Below, in pieces: positions 8,634 through 17,398 of a stretch of 64,000 bases of DNA. A program made the translations under genes and the position numbers. Position 1 is the stretch's first letter. Every line of letters begins with the position of its first letter. A model generated the notes under the pieces. That model was not told the origin of the DNA. It searched no databases and saw only the letters and a list, made by a program, of their open reading frames with translations. The DNA is taken from NCBI GenBank assembly GCA_030595665.1, contig JAUVCV010000006.1, positions 1-64,000 of the forward strand, in the 5' to 3' direction. The stretch comes from Methanogenium sp. GTDB taxonomy: Archaea > Halobacteriota > Methanomicrobia > Methanomicrobiales > Methanomicrobiaceae.

Positions 8634-9286
8634 AGGGCATGCTCTTCCCCTTCTGTTTCTCTTTTCGTTTTTTGTTTTTCTCATCTTTGCCGGTGTGAAG
8701 GTGTCCTGCTTAACCGTTCGTCCCCTTTTCCTTCCCTTTTTCTGGTATGCTGGTGGGCGTGGTACGACCGTTCTGTATGTGCTTTGTCTTCCTGTGTTTT
8801 GGTTTTCCTCTTTGTCTGAAATACCGGAGTCATACAACGTCTGTTATTATTCTCTTTCATCTGCTGCTGTTACATTATCCATTTTACAGGGGGGTGGCGG
8901 TAAAAGGTGCAACAGTGACGAATCCGGCTGGAGGTGAAGGTGTAATTCTGTCTGAAAAAATAGTGGAGTCGTGCATTCCGGGTCCTGTCCTGTTAATTCT
9001 GCTCTTTTTTTGGTGTGGAATTTAGTGCAGAAAAGCAGGGGAAAACAATGTGATGGGTGGAACATATGTGTGTGCAGAATTTTCGTTGTGGTATTTTGAG
9101 GGTACTTCTCCCAAAAACGGATTCCACGGAAATATGTGTTGAAGAAAATTTATTCCCGGGAAGATGCAGACGCCTGCAGTTTCTGCTCTTTTTTTCATGA
9201 TGCAGAAAGGATGTATGTGAAAGAAAAAAACAGTTTCAAAAAAAAACAGGAAAACAAAACGAATAAAAAATAGAGATGAGATGTTT
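8634..9286. other. Intergenic, no supported gene
   Basis: This 650-bp stretch separates two convergent transcription units. It is pyrimidine-rich on the plus strand in its first 250 bases and A-rich near 9220-9280. Frames of 70-105 codons exist on both strands but are low-complexity and hydrophobic, with no ribosome sites or conserved-looking motifs. Several T-runs on either strand could serve as terminators for the flanking genes. Confidence 0.4.
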
Positions 9287-10402
9287 TTATCCCAGTTCAT
9301 CCCATTTGTTGAACCGTCGGTATATCACAAATCCAATGCCTGCAATGATAACAACAGCCACAATGATGATGACGTATATTCCCAGTCCGCTAAAGTCAGG
9401 AAGGAGTCCGCCTTCGCCGATATCCGTTCTCAGTTCGGTAGACATCGCGAGAGCTTCATTTGCCGTAAGCTGTGCCTCGTTTGCATTCAGGCGAGACTGG
9501 TAATAATCCTTATTGTCACGGAAGTCTTTTGCCTGTGACATCTGTGTCTCTGACAGGGACACCTTATTCTGGATGGCAGTAACCCGGGTGTCTCCCGACA
9601 TGCTGCGGTTGTTGATGAAGTAGTTGATGTCACCGTTTACCGTATCGATGGTTATCTGGGCATTGTTAATGAGCTGGCTGGAGTAGGCATCCTCCAGGCT
9701 TGCTTCTGCCTGGTCAATAAGGGATCCTGCATCAGTGAGCAGCACATTTGCCTGTGAGTAACCGGATGTCTTTGACTGATCGATCTTGTCATCTGCCTGA
9801 TTGTAGAGCTGTTCTGCCTGTGCGACATTCACACTGAGTGCAGTATACTCGTCAATTGAGGTACGGAGTTCACCGATCTGCTCTTTGCGAAGGTCCCGGG
9901 TCTTGTCGACATCTCCGGGGTTTATAACTTTACGTTCTATGAGCAGTTCTCCGCCGGATGGTACATTGCCGTTTACATCCAGTTGACGCAGACGGAAGAC
10001 TGCCATATCAGTGGTCTGTGTGACTGCAGGCACCTTACCTGAAAGGGCATAGTCAATCGTCACTTCATTAGTGTCCGGGTATGCAAGGTCCCATCCGAGA
10101 AGGCGTACATACCGGCTGGACATCTGTTTCGGTATGCCCTGTTTATTCAGAATAATTGAATAATCCCATTCCGGATCTTCAAGTTCGGTGTACGCCTCAA
10201 GTTCATCATTTGTGTCAAATGTATTCTCTCCGCTGCCTGTCAGTTTGACGATGACATGAACAATGACCTGTTCGCCTGGTGCAAGGTCACCCGATGCCGG
10301 TTCCACGTCAGCAACGCTTTGTACAAAATCTGCTGCTGCTGCACCCTGCACAAGGCAGAGTGCGAGCATTAATGAAATTAGTAGTGTTACTCCCCGTTTC
10401 AT
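9287..10402 (-). CDS. Secreted, C-terminally membrane-anchored coiled-coil protein in CetZ operon
   Basis: This 371-residue protein has an N-terminal signal peptide (LLISLMLALCLVQGAAAA, ending near residue 22) and an extracellular beta-rich domain. That domain opens VEPASGDLAPGE, a typical archaeal surface Ig-like motif. A helical, probably coiled-coil region (about 175-310) rich in Gln, Asn, Ala and Leu follows, then one TM helix (YVIIIVAVVIIAGIGFVIY) and a short cytoplasmic tail RRFNKWDELG. The start at 10402 is preferred over 10441 because a GGTGAG lies 7 bases before it and the signal peptide follows directly. It begins 19 bases after the end of cetZ, so the two are one operon. No named family was recognised. 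The topology could link a cytoskeletal filament to the cell surface. Confidence 0.78.
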   Translation of the reverse strand: MKRGVTLLISLMLALCLVQGAAAADFVQSVADVEPASGDLAPGEQVIVHVIVKLTGSGENTFDTNDELEAYTELEDPEWDYSIILNKQGIPKQMSSRYVRLLGWDLAYPDTNEVTIDYALSGKVPAVTQTTDMAVFRLRQLDVNGNVPSGGELLIERKVINPGDVDKTRDLRKEQIGELRTSIDEYTALSVNVAQAEQLYNQADDKIDQSKTSGYSQANVLLTDAGSLIDQAEASLEDAYSSQLINNAQITIDTVNGDINYFINNRSMSGDTRVTAIQNKVSLSETQMSQAKDFRDNKDYYQSRLNANEAQLTANEALAMSTELRTDIGEGGLLPDFSGLGIYVIIIVAVVIIAGIGFVIYRRFNKWDELG

Positions 10403-10421
10403 GGTGTATCTCACCTGATTC

Positions 10422-11600
10422 TCATTCAAAGAGCGGATCAATCTCGTCTCCGTCGAACATGGATGAACGACGTTCCTTCGACTTGACTACATCCTCTTTT
10501 GTTTCTTTTGCAATTTCCATTAGTTCACGAATGCGTGGCGCGTCGCCGATAGTTGCAAGCACAACCACAGCAGCTATCTTTGAACTTTCTGTAGGGTAGT
10601 CACCGCCACGGACTTCAACGCCTGCGATGTTCTCTTCTACCCACGACTTGGATTTCTCGACCCCTTTGCGATCCATCTCATTCGGGGGTCCTGCTATCAG
10701 CACAAGTGCACGTTCAGCAGTGGTGTAATCGCATGGCATGGTCAGGCGGCCCAGCATTGCACGACGTACAAGGCCGATGATCTTTGCTGATTTGTCTTCG
10801 CCGGTAAGGACTTCCTCTGCTGCTTCCCGCTTCTTGAAACCCTTTAAAAATCCACCTGCAAATCCCTGTTTCTGCTTCGTGCTCTTGCTGACTGTTTCAG
10901 AGATTGCATAACCGATAGTGCTCACACCGCCACCCCGGAGGGTGTTGATTATTTCACTCGAATCAACAACCATCTCTCCGACACCGGACTTAGTGATTTC
11001 TCCGGCACGGAAGAGAACGCCAAATCTGCGGACGATTTCGTCATTAAGACGCTGGTAAGCGCCGCGGACGCTCTCGCCCTCGTTCTTCCATGCACTGTTG
11101 TCAAATACGAACGTGTTATCTGCTTCATTTACCAGGGTTGACAGACTGCGGGCTGCATTGTAGGAATACAGTCTTCCTTCCTCAGGTGCGGGTAGAATAC
11201 CCAGAGCATATACCGGTTCACGATAAATCCGCTTCAGGTGACGTGCTAACACCGGTGATCCACCGGATCCGGTGCCTCCGCCAAGACCTGCACAGATAAC
11301 AAATGCATCAATATCATGGGTGCCGCGGTTGTCGATGGTATTGATGATACTGTCAATCTCATCCGCGGTAATTTTGGCTCCGGTTACATTGTCAGTGCCG
11401 ACTCCATGGCCTTTGACCACAGTCTGCCCAATGAGGATCCGATCTTTGAGTTCGATACTGTCGAGACCCATAAGATCCGTCCGTGCAGTGTTCACTACAA
11501 TTCCCCGGAAACTCCTTGTCGGTGCCTTCTTGTCCTGTTCAATGAACATGTCGACAATTTTTCCGCCTGCCTGGCCGAATCCTATGAAAAAAACTCTCAT
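10422..11600 (-). CDS. cetZ: Tubulin/FtsZ-superfamily GTPase, CetZ-type
   Basis: This is a 392-residue cytoskeletal GTPase. The N-terminus MRVFFIGFGQAGGKIVD is the nucleotide-binding strand and loop. The tubulin signature appears as GLGGGTGSGG near residues 105-114, and an NxAxxL-like helix (YNAARSLSTLVNEAD) follows. It has the longer C-terminal half typical of CetZ rather than FtsZ. CetZ proteins control cell shape in haloarchaea and are also found in Methanomicrobiales; bacterial-type FtsZ does division. It is followed by the membrane-anchored coiled-coil gene, and it is divergent from the glycan locus. A basic loop near residues 245-265 (KSTKQKQGFAGG, then FKKREAAEE) is unusual and may be a regulatory or membrane-proximal insert. 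Confidence 0.9.
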   Translation of the reverse strand: MRVFFIGFGQAGGKIVDMFIEQDKKAPTRSFRGIVVNTARTDLMGLDSIELKDRILIGQTVVKGHGVGTDNVTGAKITADEIDSIINTIDNRGTHDIDAFVICAGLGGGTGSGGSPVLARHLKRIYREPVYALGILPAPEEGRLYSYNAARSLSTLVNEADNTFVFDNSAWKNEGESVRGAYQRLNDEIVRRFGVLFRAGEITKSGVGEMVVDSSEIINTLRGGGVSTIGYAISETVSKSTKQKQGFAGGFLKGFKKREAAEEVLTGEDKSAKIIGLVRRAMLGRLTMPCDYTTAERALVLIAGPPNEMDRKGVEKSKSWVEENIAGVEVRGGDYPTESSKIAAVVVLATIGDAPRIRELMEIAKETKEDVVKSKERRSSMFDGDEIDPLFE

Positions 11601-11644
11601 ATGTGCACACCATCTGATTGAATGAAGATAATCGCTTCTTCAGA

Positions 11645-11652
11645 TTATAAAT
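11645..11652 (+). promoter_or_regulatory. TATA element of the glycan locus
   Basis: The sequence TTATAAAT preceded by a purine-rich segment predicts a transcription start near 11673. That excludes the far-upstream in-frame ATG at 11622 and leaves ATG 11685 or 11715 as translation starts. Confidence 0.5.
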
Positions 11653-11714
11653 CATATTTCTTTCATAACTTCAAAAACTTTCTTATGTCAATTCTTGTTA
11701 ATAATAAAGATACA

Positions 11715-12953
11715 ATGAGAATCTGCATCATAGGTGGAGGATTAACCGGTCTTTCTGCTGCATACTATCTCTCCCGCACACATTCTGTTGATGTGCTGGA
11801 GGCCTCAGCAGAGGTGGGGGGGCTCCTTTCGTCCTCTCCTGTCCATGACACCTTTATTGAGCGGTATTATCATCACTGCTTTTCCGGTGATGCGAATCTC
11901 CTGGCACTTGTGGATGAACTCGGCCTCGCAGCAGATCTCACGTGGCTCAGCGGGAGCACCGGTTACTTCAGCGAAGGGCGCATCTATCCCCTGACCACAC
12001 CCTTTGAGATTCTCCGCTATCCGCTTCTTACGCTGTTTGACAAATTCAGGCTTGGTTTACTGACACTCCGGGCCGGGAAATATCAGGCAGCCTCATATGA
12101 TGACATGACAGCAGATGAGTTTATTCTGGATACCTGTGGGCAGCATGTCTATGATTCGTTCTTTGCACCTCTGTTGCGCAGCAAATTTGGGGAGATGCGC
12201 CATGAGGTTTCGGCTGCCTGGCTGATATCGCGGATTGCTATCCGCTCAGATCGTGGTCCGCAGGGAGAACGACTGGGATATCTGCGGCATGGCTATCAGA
12301 GTCTTATCACTGCGCTCTCCGATGCGGTCAGCAGAAATGGTGGGGCCATTCACACCGGCATCCCTGTCCATGGACTGGAAAAAACAGATGGAGGGAAATG
12401 GATGGTGAATGGGGCGCCCTATGATGCAGTCCTTTCAACCGTGCGGCCTTCTATTCTTACAGCCCTTGGTGGTCCCGCCCTCCCGGAGATTCCCTATCAG
12501 GGGGCGGCCTGTGTGACGATGGGCCTCTCCCGTGATGTGCTGCAGGGCATCTACTGGGTCAATATAAAGGATGATGCTCCGTATGGCGCTGTCATCGGGC
12601 ACACTAACTTCGCTCCCTTTGAGTGGTATGGAGAACACATCGTCTACCTTGCCTCATACTTCAGGAACCATCTCCCTGAGGGTCATGAAGAGCGGATGAT
12701 AACAGACTTCTGTGAACGCTTCGGTGTTTCCCGTGATGAGATTCGCTGGCATTATATGACCACCGATACGGCTGCAGGGCCGGTGTACACCACCGGATAC
12801 CGGGACCTCATTCCTCCGTATGAGGTGGATGGCTGCTACTGCGCCGGTATGTTCTCCCTGCCGAATTATCCGGAACGGAGTATGGAGGGTTCAGTGGTTG
12901 CAGCACAGGCTGTTGTGGAGCTGATCGCGTCCCATGAGGCGACCCATGACTGA
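11715..12953 (+). CDS. FAD-dependent oxidoreductase (amine oxidase / UDP-galactopyranose mutase-like)
   Basis: This is a 412-residue flavoprotein. The Rossmann dinucleotide motif GGGLTGLSAAYYLSR is at the N-terminus (residues 7-21), followed by a second glycine motif EVGGLLSS that is typical of the protoporphyrinogen oxidase/amine oxidase fold. A C-terminal FAD contact (CAGMFSLPNYPERSMEGSV) closes the fold. Start 11715 puts the Rossmann motif at the N-terminus; longer starts add a non-conserved tail that overlaps the promoter. It overlaps the next gene (GT2) by 8 bases. In this context it probably modifies or desaturates a lipid or sugar intermediate of the envelope glycan. The substrate cannot be told from sequence. 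Confidence 0.83.
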   Translation: MRICIIGGGLTGLSAAYYLSRTHSVDVLEASAEVGGLLSSSPVHDTFIERYYHHCFSGDANLLALVDELGLAADLTWLSGSTGYFSEGRIYPLTTPFEILRYPLLTLFDKFRLGLLTLRAGKYQAASYDDMTADEFILDTCGQHVYDSFFAPLLRSKFGEMRHEVSAAWLISRIAIRSDRGPQGERLGYLRHGYQSLITALSDAVSRNGGAIHTGIPVHGLEKTDGGKWMVNGAPYDAVLSTVRPSILTALGGPALPEIPYQGAACVTMGLSRDVLQGIYWVNIKDDAPYGAVIGHTNFAPFEWYGEHIVYLASYFRNHLPEGHEERMITDFCERFGVSRDEIRWHYMTTDTAAGPVYTTGYRDLIPPYEVDGCYCAGMFSLPNYPERSMEGSVVAAQAVVELIASHEATHD

Positions 12954-13653
12954 ATATGAAGTCTGTGCCATCCTCCCTGTTTACAATGACCGTGAGGCAC
13001 TTGAGGTAGCAATTCCCCGTTCGATTGAGGTGTTAGGAGAGATCACCGGTTCCTTCCTGCTTGCAGTGGCAGAGGATGGCAGTACAGATGGCAGCGCAGA
13101 ATTTGTGCGGGAATGGGAAACAAAAGATTCTCGTGTCCGGCTCTTTCATGCAGATGAGCGCCTCGGCCGCGGGACTGCGCTTACCCGTGTCATCCGTGCG
13201 GTGGATGCGGATATTGTCTGTTACTATGATGTGGATCTTGCAACCGATATGGCACACTTGCCTGCACTGGTGCAGGCTATCCGGGACGGCAGTGATGTGG
13301 CGACCGGATCGCGCCTGATGCCGGATAGTGATATTGTGCGTACACAGGGGCGTGAAGTGGCAAGCAGGGGTTATAATTTTCTGGTGCGGACCGTACTGAA
13401 GAGCAGGCTCTATGATCACCAGTGCGGGTTTAAGGCGGTCCGGAGGGCTCGCATTCTTCCCCTTCTGGATTCCATTGAGGCGCCCCACTGGTTCTGGGAT
13501 ACCGAACTTCTTGTCCGGGCGCAGAAGAAGGGATGCCGTATCGCGGAAATCCCGGTGCGCTGGCGGACCAGTGACAAGACAACGGTCAGATTCAGTGATG
13601 TATATGGGATGGGTATGGCGATATTCCATCTGAGGCGGCACCTGAATGATTAA
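12946..13653 (+). CDS. Family 2 glycosyltransferase (dolichyl-phosphate sugar synthase-like)
   Basis: This 235-residue cytosolic GT-A enzyme resembles DPM1-type transferases that load a sugar onto a polyprenyl phosphate. Motifs are ILPVYND at the N-terminus, AEDGSTDGS near residue 45, the DXD-like YYDVDLATD near 95, TGSRLM, and HQCGFKAVRR with FWDTELLVRAQKKG in the acceptor half. There is no C-terminal TM helix. ATG 12946 is preferred to 12934 because GAGG lies 6 bases before it. It overlaps both neighbours by 8 bases, which indicates translational coupling inside the four-gene unit. The likely product, Dol-P-hexose, would feed the membrane glycosyltransferases in the locus. Confidence 0.9.
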   Translation: MTEYEVCAILPVYNDREALEVAIPRSIEVLGEITGSFLLAVAEDGSTDGSAEFVREWETKDSRVRLFHADERLGRGTALTRVIRAVDADIVCYYDVDLATDMAHLPALVQAIRDGSDVATGSRLMPDSDIVRTQGREVASRGYNFLVRTVLKSRLYDHQCGFKAVRRARILPLLDSIEAPHWFWDTELLVRAQKKGCRIAEIPVRWRTSDKTTVRFSDVYGMGMAIFHLRRHLND

Positions 13654-14611
13654 AAAGGCCGCAGCCATTGTGCTGCCCACCATTCTTGCCGTTGGTATTG
13701 TCGCATACATGCTCTACCGGGTATGGGATGATCTTCTCATTGCCGTCCAGAATGCTGTCTGGTCTTATCTTGTTCTTGCGATCGCTATATGTGTCGGTGC
13801 ATGGTTTCTTCGTGGCATCCGGTACCGTTCCATTCTTACCAGTCTCTCTGTTTCAGTCACCGTCTGGCTCTCCACTGCCTGTATCTATCTCTCACAGACG
13901 GCAAATCTCATCGTCCCGGCACGGCTGGGCGACTTAATCCGGCTCTTTATCCTGAAGCACGAGGCAGATGCGACATACACGAGTGGTCTCTCGTCTTTGG
14001 TGGTGGAACGGTTCTTTGACATTGTGACCATTGCTCTTCTTGGTGCAGTGACTCTCCCCTTTGTCCTGAATGTCCCCGACTGGTTTATCACTGTCATCTA
14101 CGTGGCGCTTGGCCTCTGTGGTATCTTTGTGGTGGTGCTCTTCTCGGTGGGGAGGCTTCAGTCTGAGAACAAATATCTTAAAATGGGTATTGACCTCCTT
14201 CACCAGGTGAAAGCGGCATCCCTCTCGGCGCAGGGCATTTTCGGCCTGTCTGCCCTTTCCATCGTGATATGGTTAACTGATGTGGTAATTTGTTATGTTG
14301 TTGCCCTGATGTTTGGTGCGTCTATTCCGTTTGTGGTGGTCACCCTTGCGATTGTCATAGGAAATCTTGTCAAGGCAGTGCCGGTTACGCCCGGTGGTGT
14401 CGGCACATATGAGATTGCCGTCGCACTGACGCTCTCGCTTGCCGGTGTGGACCCTGCGGTTGCAACCCTCATTGCCGTGATTGACCATCTTGTTAAAAAT
14501 GGCGTCACCGTCGCGGGTGGTGTTGTTTCGCTCTATGTTTTTGGTGACTGGGCGGTCTCCCTCATGCGCCGGGCTTTTTCACACTCCCTGGATGTGTCGG
14601 AGGTTAAATGA
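13646..14611 (+). CDS. Flippase-like integral membrane protein (LPG synthase TM domain, UPF0104/AglD-like)
   Basis: This 321-residue protein has about eight hydrophobic helices and belongs to the UPF0104/TIGR00374 family. Family landmarks are RGIRYRSIL after the second helix, the TANLIVPARLGDLIRLFILK segment (split: TANLIVPARLGD, then LIRLFILKHE), SSLVVERFFDI, and PVTPGGVGTYEIA in the C-terminal third. Members are thought to move or modify polyprenyl-linked sugars, and archaeal AglD is a GT2 fused to such a domain. Here the GT2 and membrane parts are separate, adjacent genes overlapping by 8 bases, which supports joint function. Confidence 0.87.
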   Translation: MIKKAAAIVLPTILAVGIVAYMLYRVWDDLLIAVQNAVWSYLVLAIAICVGAWFLRGIRYRSILTSLSVSVTVWLSTACIYLSQTANLIVPARLGDLIRLFILKHEADATYTSGLSSLVVERFFDIVTIALLGAVTLPFVLNVPDWFITVIYVALGLCGIFVVVLFSVGRLQSENKYLKMGIDLLHQVKAASLSAQGIFGLSALSIVIWLTDVVICYVVALMFGASIPFVVVTLAIVIGNLVKAVPVTPGGVGTYEIAVALTLSLAGVDPAVATLIAVIDHLVKNGVTVAGGVVSLYVFGDWAVSLMRRAFSHSLDVSEVK

Positions 14612-16626
14612 TAGGAGCAGTTGAGCAGGCAGCAGGGCTGATTCTCTGGCTGCTCGTCCTGAAAGTACTGCAGATTGCTCTCTGGCCTGCCCTTTCCGGT
14701 GCGTTCGGGCGGTTTGCCTACCCGATCTCCTATCCTCTGTCATTTCTTCTCTTCGGGGGCATCAGCTGGTACCTGGGTCTCCTCCATCTCCCGGTGCAGG
14801 CAGCGGCGCTTCCGTTCCTCTGTATCATTGGATATTATGCCGCCACCGGGTGGTACACCCGGGAGAAATTTTCCGGTGTCTGGAAGTGGGACGTGGCCTT
14901 TCTGCTCTGTTTCGTATTCATGACGGAGGTCCGGTTCTTCAACCCGATGATTTCGTACGCAGAGAAGTTCATGGACCATGCCTTCCTCGCATCGGTGATG
15001 CGTGCGCCGGTGGTGCCTCCTGCTGACCCGTGGTTCGCAGGGGGATCTCTTGGTGTTTACTATTATCTGGGGCACTGGATGATGGGCGTGACCGGCATTA
15101 TCTCCGGCACTCCGTCATCGGTTGCTTTTAATCTCATTTTGCCGACGGTCTTTGCCAATGCGGCAGTTTCCCTCTATGCGATAGGGCACCTGCTTCTTAC
15201 CCGATTCCGGGCACTCCCGGTTTTGGCCCTCTTCCTGGTCAATCCCTCGTTTATCGTTCAGGTGCTCATGGGTGCCGATGCCCACGGTGTGCTCTGGAAT
15301 TCCACCCGCACTATCGCTGACACCATCAATGAATATCCGCTCTTCTCATTTCTCTGGGGAGATCCTCATGCCCATGTCATCTCAATTTTTGTTCAGGCGC
15401 TTTTCCTCTTCCTCATGCTTTATATCCTGCGTGAATGGGGAAATCTCTCTGAACGAAGCAGGTGGATCTGTGTGGGAGCGGCAGCCCTCACACTGGGCGT
15501 GATGCCGGGGGTTAATTCCTGGGATGTCCTCATCTATGCTCCACTGCTCCTTGTAGTGGGGGCCCTGATATGGTACCGGGCAGGACGTGCGGCAGTGCCG
15601 GATCCATATCCCTGGCGTATCTTTCTCGTCTGTCCGGTACTCTCTGTCCTCACTTTTGCCCCGTATTATCTGATGCTCACGACACAGGGTGTTGCCGGCA
15701 TTGGCATCGTGTCGGCCCCCTCTGCGGTGCCGGAGTTTATGCTGGTCTATGGATTCTTTATCGTCGTGTTCTGGTGTGCCACGCTCCGCGACATCTGGGA
15801 AAACACCCGTTTGCTCATTGTGCTCGTGCCGTTTGTTCTCATTGGATATCCGGCCGCAGGTCTTGCAGCAGTACCTCTCGCTGCCCTTCTCCTGCGGCGC
15901 ACCTTCCTTCCTGCAGAGGTAATATCCATATTTGGGCTGACTGTCCTGATCTTCACCGAGCTGTTTTATCTCATCGACGGGATGGGCGATGCCTATTTCC
16001 GGATGAACACGGTATTCAAATTTGGCCTGGCTGCCTGGATGATGATGAGTGTCGGTGCTTTTATCTGGCTGGGGAAGTGGTTGGCGCCACGTTTCAAAGA
16101 CTGGTCCGCACCGGTGTGGGCCGTCCGTGCCGGTGTCGGTGCTATTATTCTCTTTCTTCTCTGTGCACCGGTGGCTATTCCGGATTTGACGTATGGTTAT
16201 GGGGGAAAAACGCTGGATGGCCTTGCCTGGGTGGAGATGTCTCATCCCGGTGATGCTGCAGCGGTGGCATATCTGTCGGCCCTGTCGGGGAACGTCACCA
16301 TTGTTGAGGCTGAGGGTGGAGATTACAAATATTACTCCCGCATATCATCATTCACAGGCATTTCTACCGTCATCGGTATGCCGTTTCATGAAATGATGTG
16401 GCGGGGAAGTGATGCAGGGGTATCGCAGCGCATGGCCGATGTGCGGGCGATTTATGAAGACCCGTCCCGTTCGCCGTCATTACTTGCCCTTTACGGTGTG
16501 GACTATCTGGTGCTGGGGGATGCAGAAAATGAGCAATATGCTGTCCGGCTTCCGGATGAAATCCTGGATGAGGTATTTTCAGAAAACGGAACCACAATAT
16601 ACCGTTTTCCGGCGCTTTCTGCCTGA
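14608..16626 (+). CDS. DUF2298 (YYY) large membrane protein, GT-C-like
   Basis: This 672-residue protein has about 14 hydrophobic helices and matches the Chlor_Arch_YYY/DUF2298 family. Characteristic stretches are FMTEVRFFNPMISYAEKFMD, the triple-tyrosine YYYLGHWMMG near residue 150, SFLWGDPHAHV near 250, and YFRMNTVFKFG near 465. A soluble C-terminal domain of about 140 residues follows the last helix. The architecture resembles GT-C glycosyltransferases of the oligosaccharyltransferase/mannosyltransferase type. It overlaps the flippase-like gene by 4 bases (ATGA) and is the last gene of the unit. Its role in transferring or polymerising lipid-linked sugar is inferred from context. Confidence 0.87.
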   Translation: MIGAVEQAAGLILWLLVLKVLQIALWPALSGAFGRFAYPISYPLSFLLFGGISWYLGLLHLPVQAAALPFLCIIGYYAATGWYTREKFSGVWKWDVAFLLCFVFMTEVRFFNPMISYAEKFMDHAFLASVMRAPVVPPADPWFAGGSLGVYYYLGHWMMGVTGIISGTPSSVAFNLILPTVFANAAVSLYAIGHLLLTRFRALPVLALFLVNPSFIVQVLMGADAHGVLWNSTRTIADTINEYPLFSFLWGDPHAHVISIFVQALFLFLMLYILREWGNLSERSRWICVGAAALTLGVMPGVNSWDVLIYAPLLLVVGALIWYRAGRAAVPDPYPWRIFLVCPVLSVLTFAPYYLMLTTQGVAGIGIVSAPSAVPEFMLVYGFFIVVFWCATLRDIWENTRLLIVLVPFVLIGYPAAGLAAVPLAALLLRRTFLPAEVISIFGLTVLIFTELFYLIDGMGDAYFRMNTVFKFGLAAWMMMSVGAFIWLGKWLAPRFKDWSAPVWAVRAGVGAIILFLLCAPVAIPDLTYGYGGKTLDGLAWVEMSHPGDAAAVAYLSALSGNVTIVEAEGGDYKYYSRISSFTGISTVIGMPFHEMMWRGSDAGVSQRMADVRAIYEDPSRSPSLLALYGVDYLVLGDAENEQYAVRLPDEILDEVFSENGTTIYRFPALSA

Positions 16627-16681
16627 ATTATGGGTTCCGCATGGTGGAATTTGGAGTAGGCCGGGGCCTGCTACAATAACT

Positions 16682-16810
16682 TTTATCTCCCTTCCTGTCG
16701 ACATAATATAGCTGCATCAATCATGAACTGATGAGTGATGAGGGAGTAATATGCTACCACAGATGCCCTGGCGAAAGACCGGGTGTATTCTGTGCTCCTG
16801 AATGAGGTGA
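16682..16810 (+). promoter_or_regulatory. rpl7ae promoter and structured leader with box C/D-like motif
   Basis: A TATA-like TTTTATC (about 16681-16687) predicts a start near 16708 and a leader of ~105 nt, long for an archaeal mRNA. The leader contains CTGA (16728-16731), a 3-nt spacer and GTGATGA (16735-16741). This is the order box D', short loop, box C' that forms an L7Ae-binding K-loop in C/D guide RNAs, though the flanking stem is weak. Downstream, CACAG (16758-16762) pairs with CTGTG (16790-16794) around an inner stem CCTGG/CCGGG with a CGAAAGA loop. GAGGTGA (16804-16810) lies 3 bases before the ATG. Feedback by L7Ae on its own leader is known in Sulfolobales; here it is inferred. Confidence 0.35.
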
Positions 16811-16813
16811 GTT

Positions 16814-17182
16814 ATGTCAAAAATATATGCAACATTTGAAGTTCCTGACGAGATCCAGAACAAAGCACTTGAAGTTCTTGAAGTCGCCCGGGATACTGGT
16901 AAAATTAAGAAAGGATCAAACGAAGCAACAAAGGCTGTCGAGCGCGGAAACGCTGACCTCGTGCTTATTGGCGGCGACGTTGAGCCGGAAGAGATTGTGA
17001 TGCACCTTCCTGCCCTCTGCGACGAAAAGCAGATTCCTTATATTATCATCAATAAGCAGAATGATGTTGGCGCAGCAAGCGGACTGGATGTCGGATCCGC
17101 AGCAGCAGCAATTGTCAAAGCAGGAAAGGCAAAGGATCTTCTTGTTGAGGTCTTAGGACAGATCTCAGAACTGAGAGGGTGA
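16814..17182 (+). CDS. rpl7ae: 50S ribosomal protein L7Ae (K-turn-binding protein)
   Basis: This 122-residue RNA-binding protein recognises kink-turns in 23S rRNA, box C/D and H/ACA guide RNAs and RNase P. The family core is visible as [13 protein letters not shown] (residues 36-48), which contacts the K-turn, [20 protein letters not shown], and the C-terminal [16 protein letters not shown]. It heads the conserved archaeal cluster rpl7ae-rps28e-rpl24e-ndk; infB, which often follows ndk, is missing here. Confidence 0.97.
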   Translation: MSKIYATFEVPDEIQNKALEVLEVARDTGKIKKGSNEATKAVERGNADLVLIGGDVEPEEIVMHLPALCDEKQIPYIIINKQNDVGAASGLDVGSAAAAIVKAGKAKDLLVEVLGQISELRG

Positions 17183-17186
17183 ACTT

Positions 17187-17393
17187 ATGGCAGACGCAAC
17201 GCCGGCAGAAGTCCTTGAGGTCATCGGCAGTACCGGTATGCATGGGGAAGCTATGCAGGTTAAGTGCCGTGTCCTTGAAGGAAACAATAAAGGTCGTATC
17301 GTCACCCGTAACACGGTTGGTCCTATCCGTGAGGGCGATGTTATCATGCTCATTGAAACTGAGCGTGAGGCAAAGAAACTATCAAGAAGGTGA
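17187..17393 (+). CDS. rps28e: 30S ribosomal protein S28e
   Basis: This is a 68-residue archaeal/eukaryotic-type small-subunit protein. It contains [21 protein letters not shown] (split: [13 protein letters not shown], then AMQVKCRV) and ends [14 protein letters not shown], the standard eS28 tail. The GGTGA overlapping the rpl7ae stop codon serves as ribosome site, so the two genes are translationally linked. Confidence 0.96.
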   Translation: MADATPAEVLEVIGSTGMHGEAMQVKCRVLEGNNKGRIVTRNTVGPIREGDVIMLIETEREAKKLSRR

Positions 17394-17398
17394 AGTGA

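Noticed and set aside
8620-9025. Overlapping plus-strand frames of 92-105 codons after the Agl23-like gene
   Set aside because: They are low-complexity Phe/Leu/Cys-rich readings of a pyrimidine-rich tract without ribosome sites, and two frames overlap over the same bases.
15382-16245. 287-codon minus-strand frame inside the DUF2298 gene
   Set aside because: Antisense shadow: rich in His, Arg and Glu from the complement of a membrane protein, without a ribosome site.
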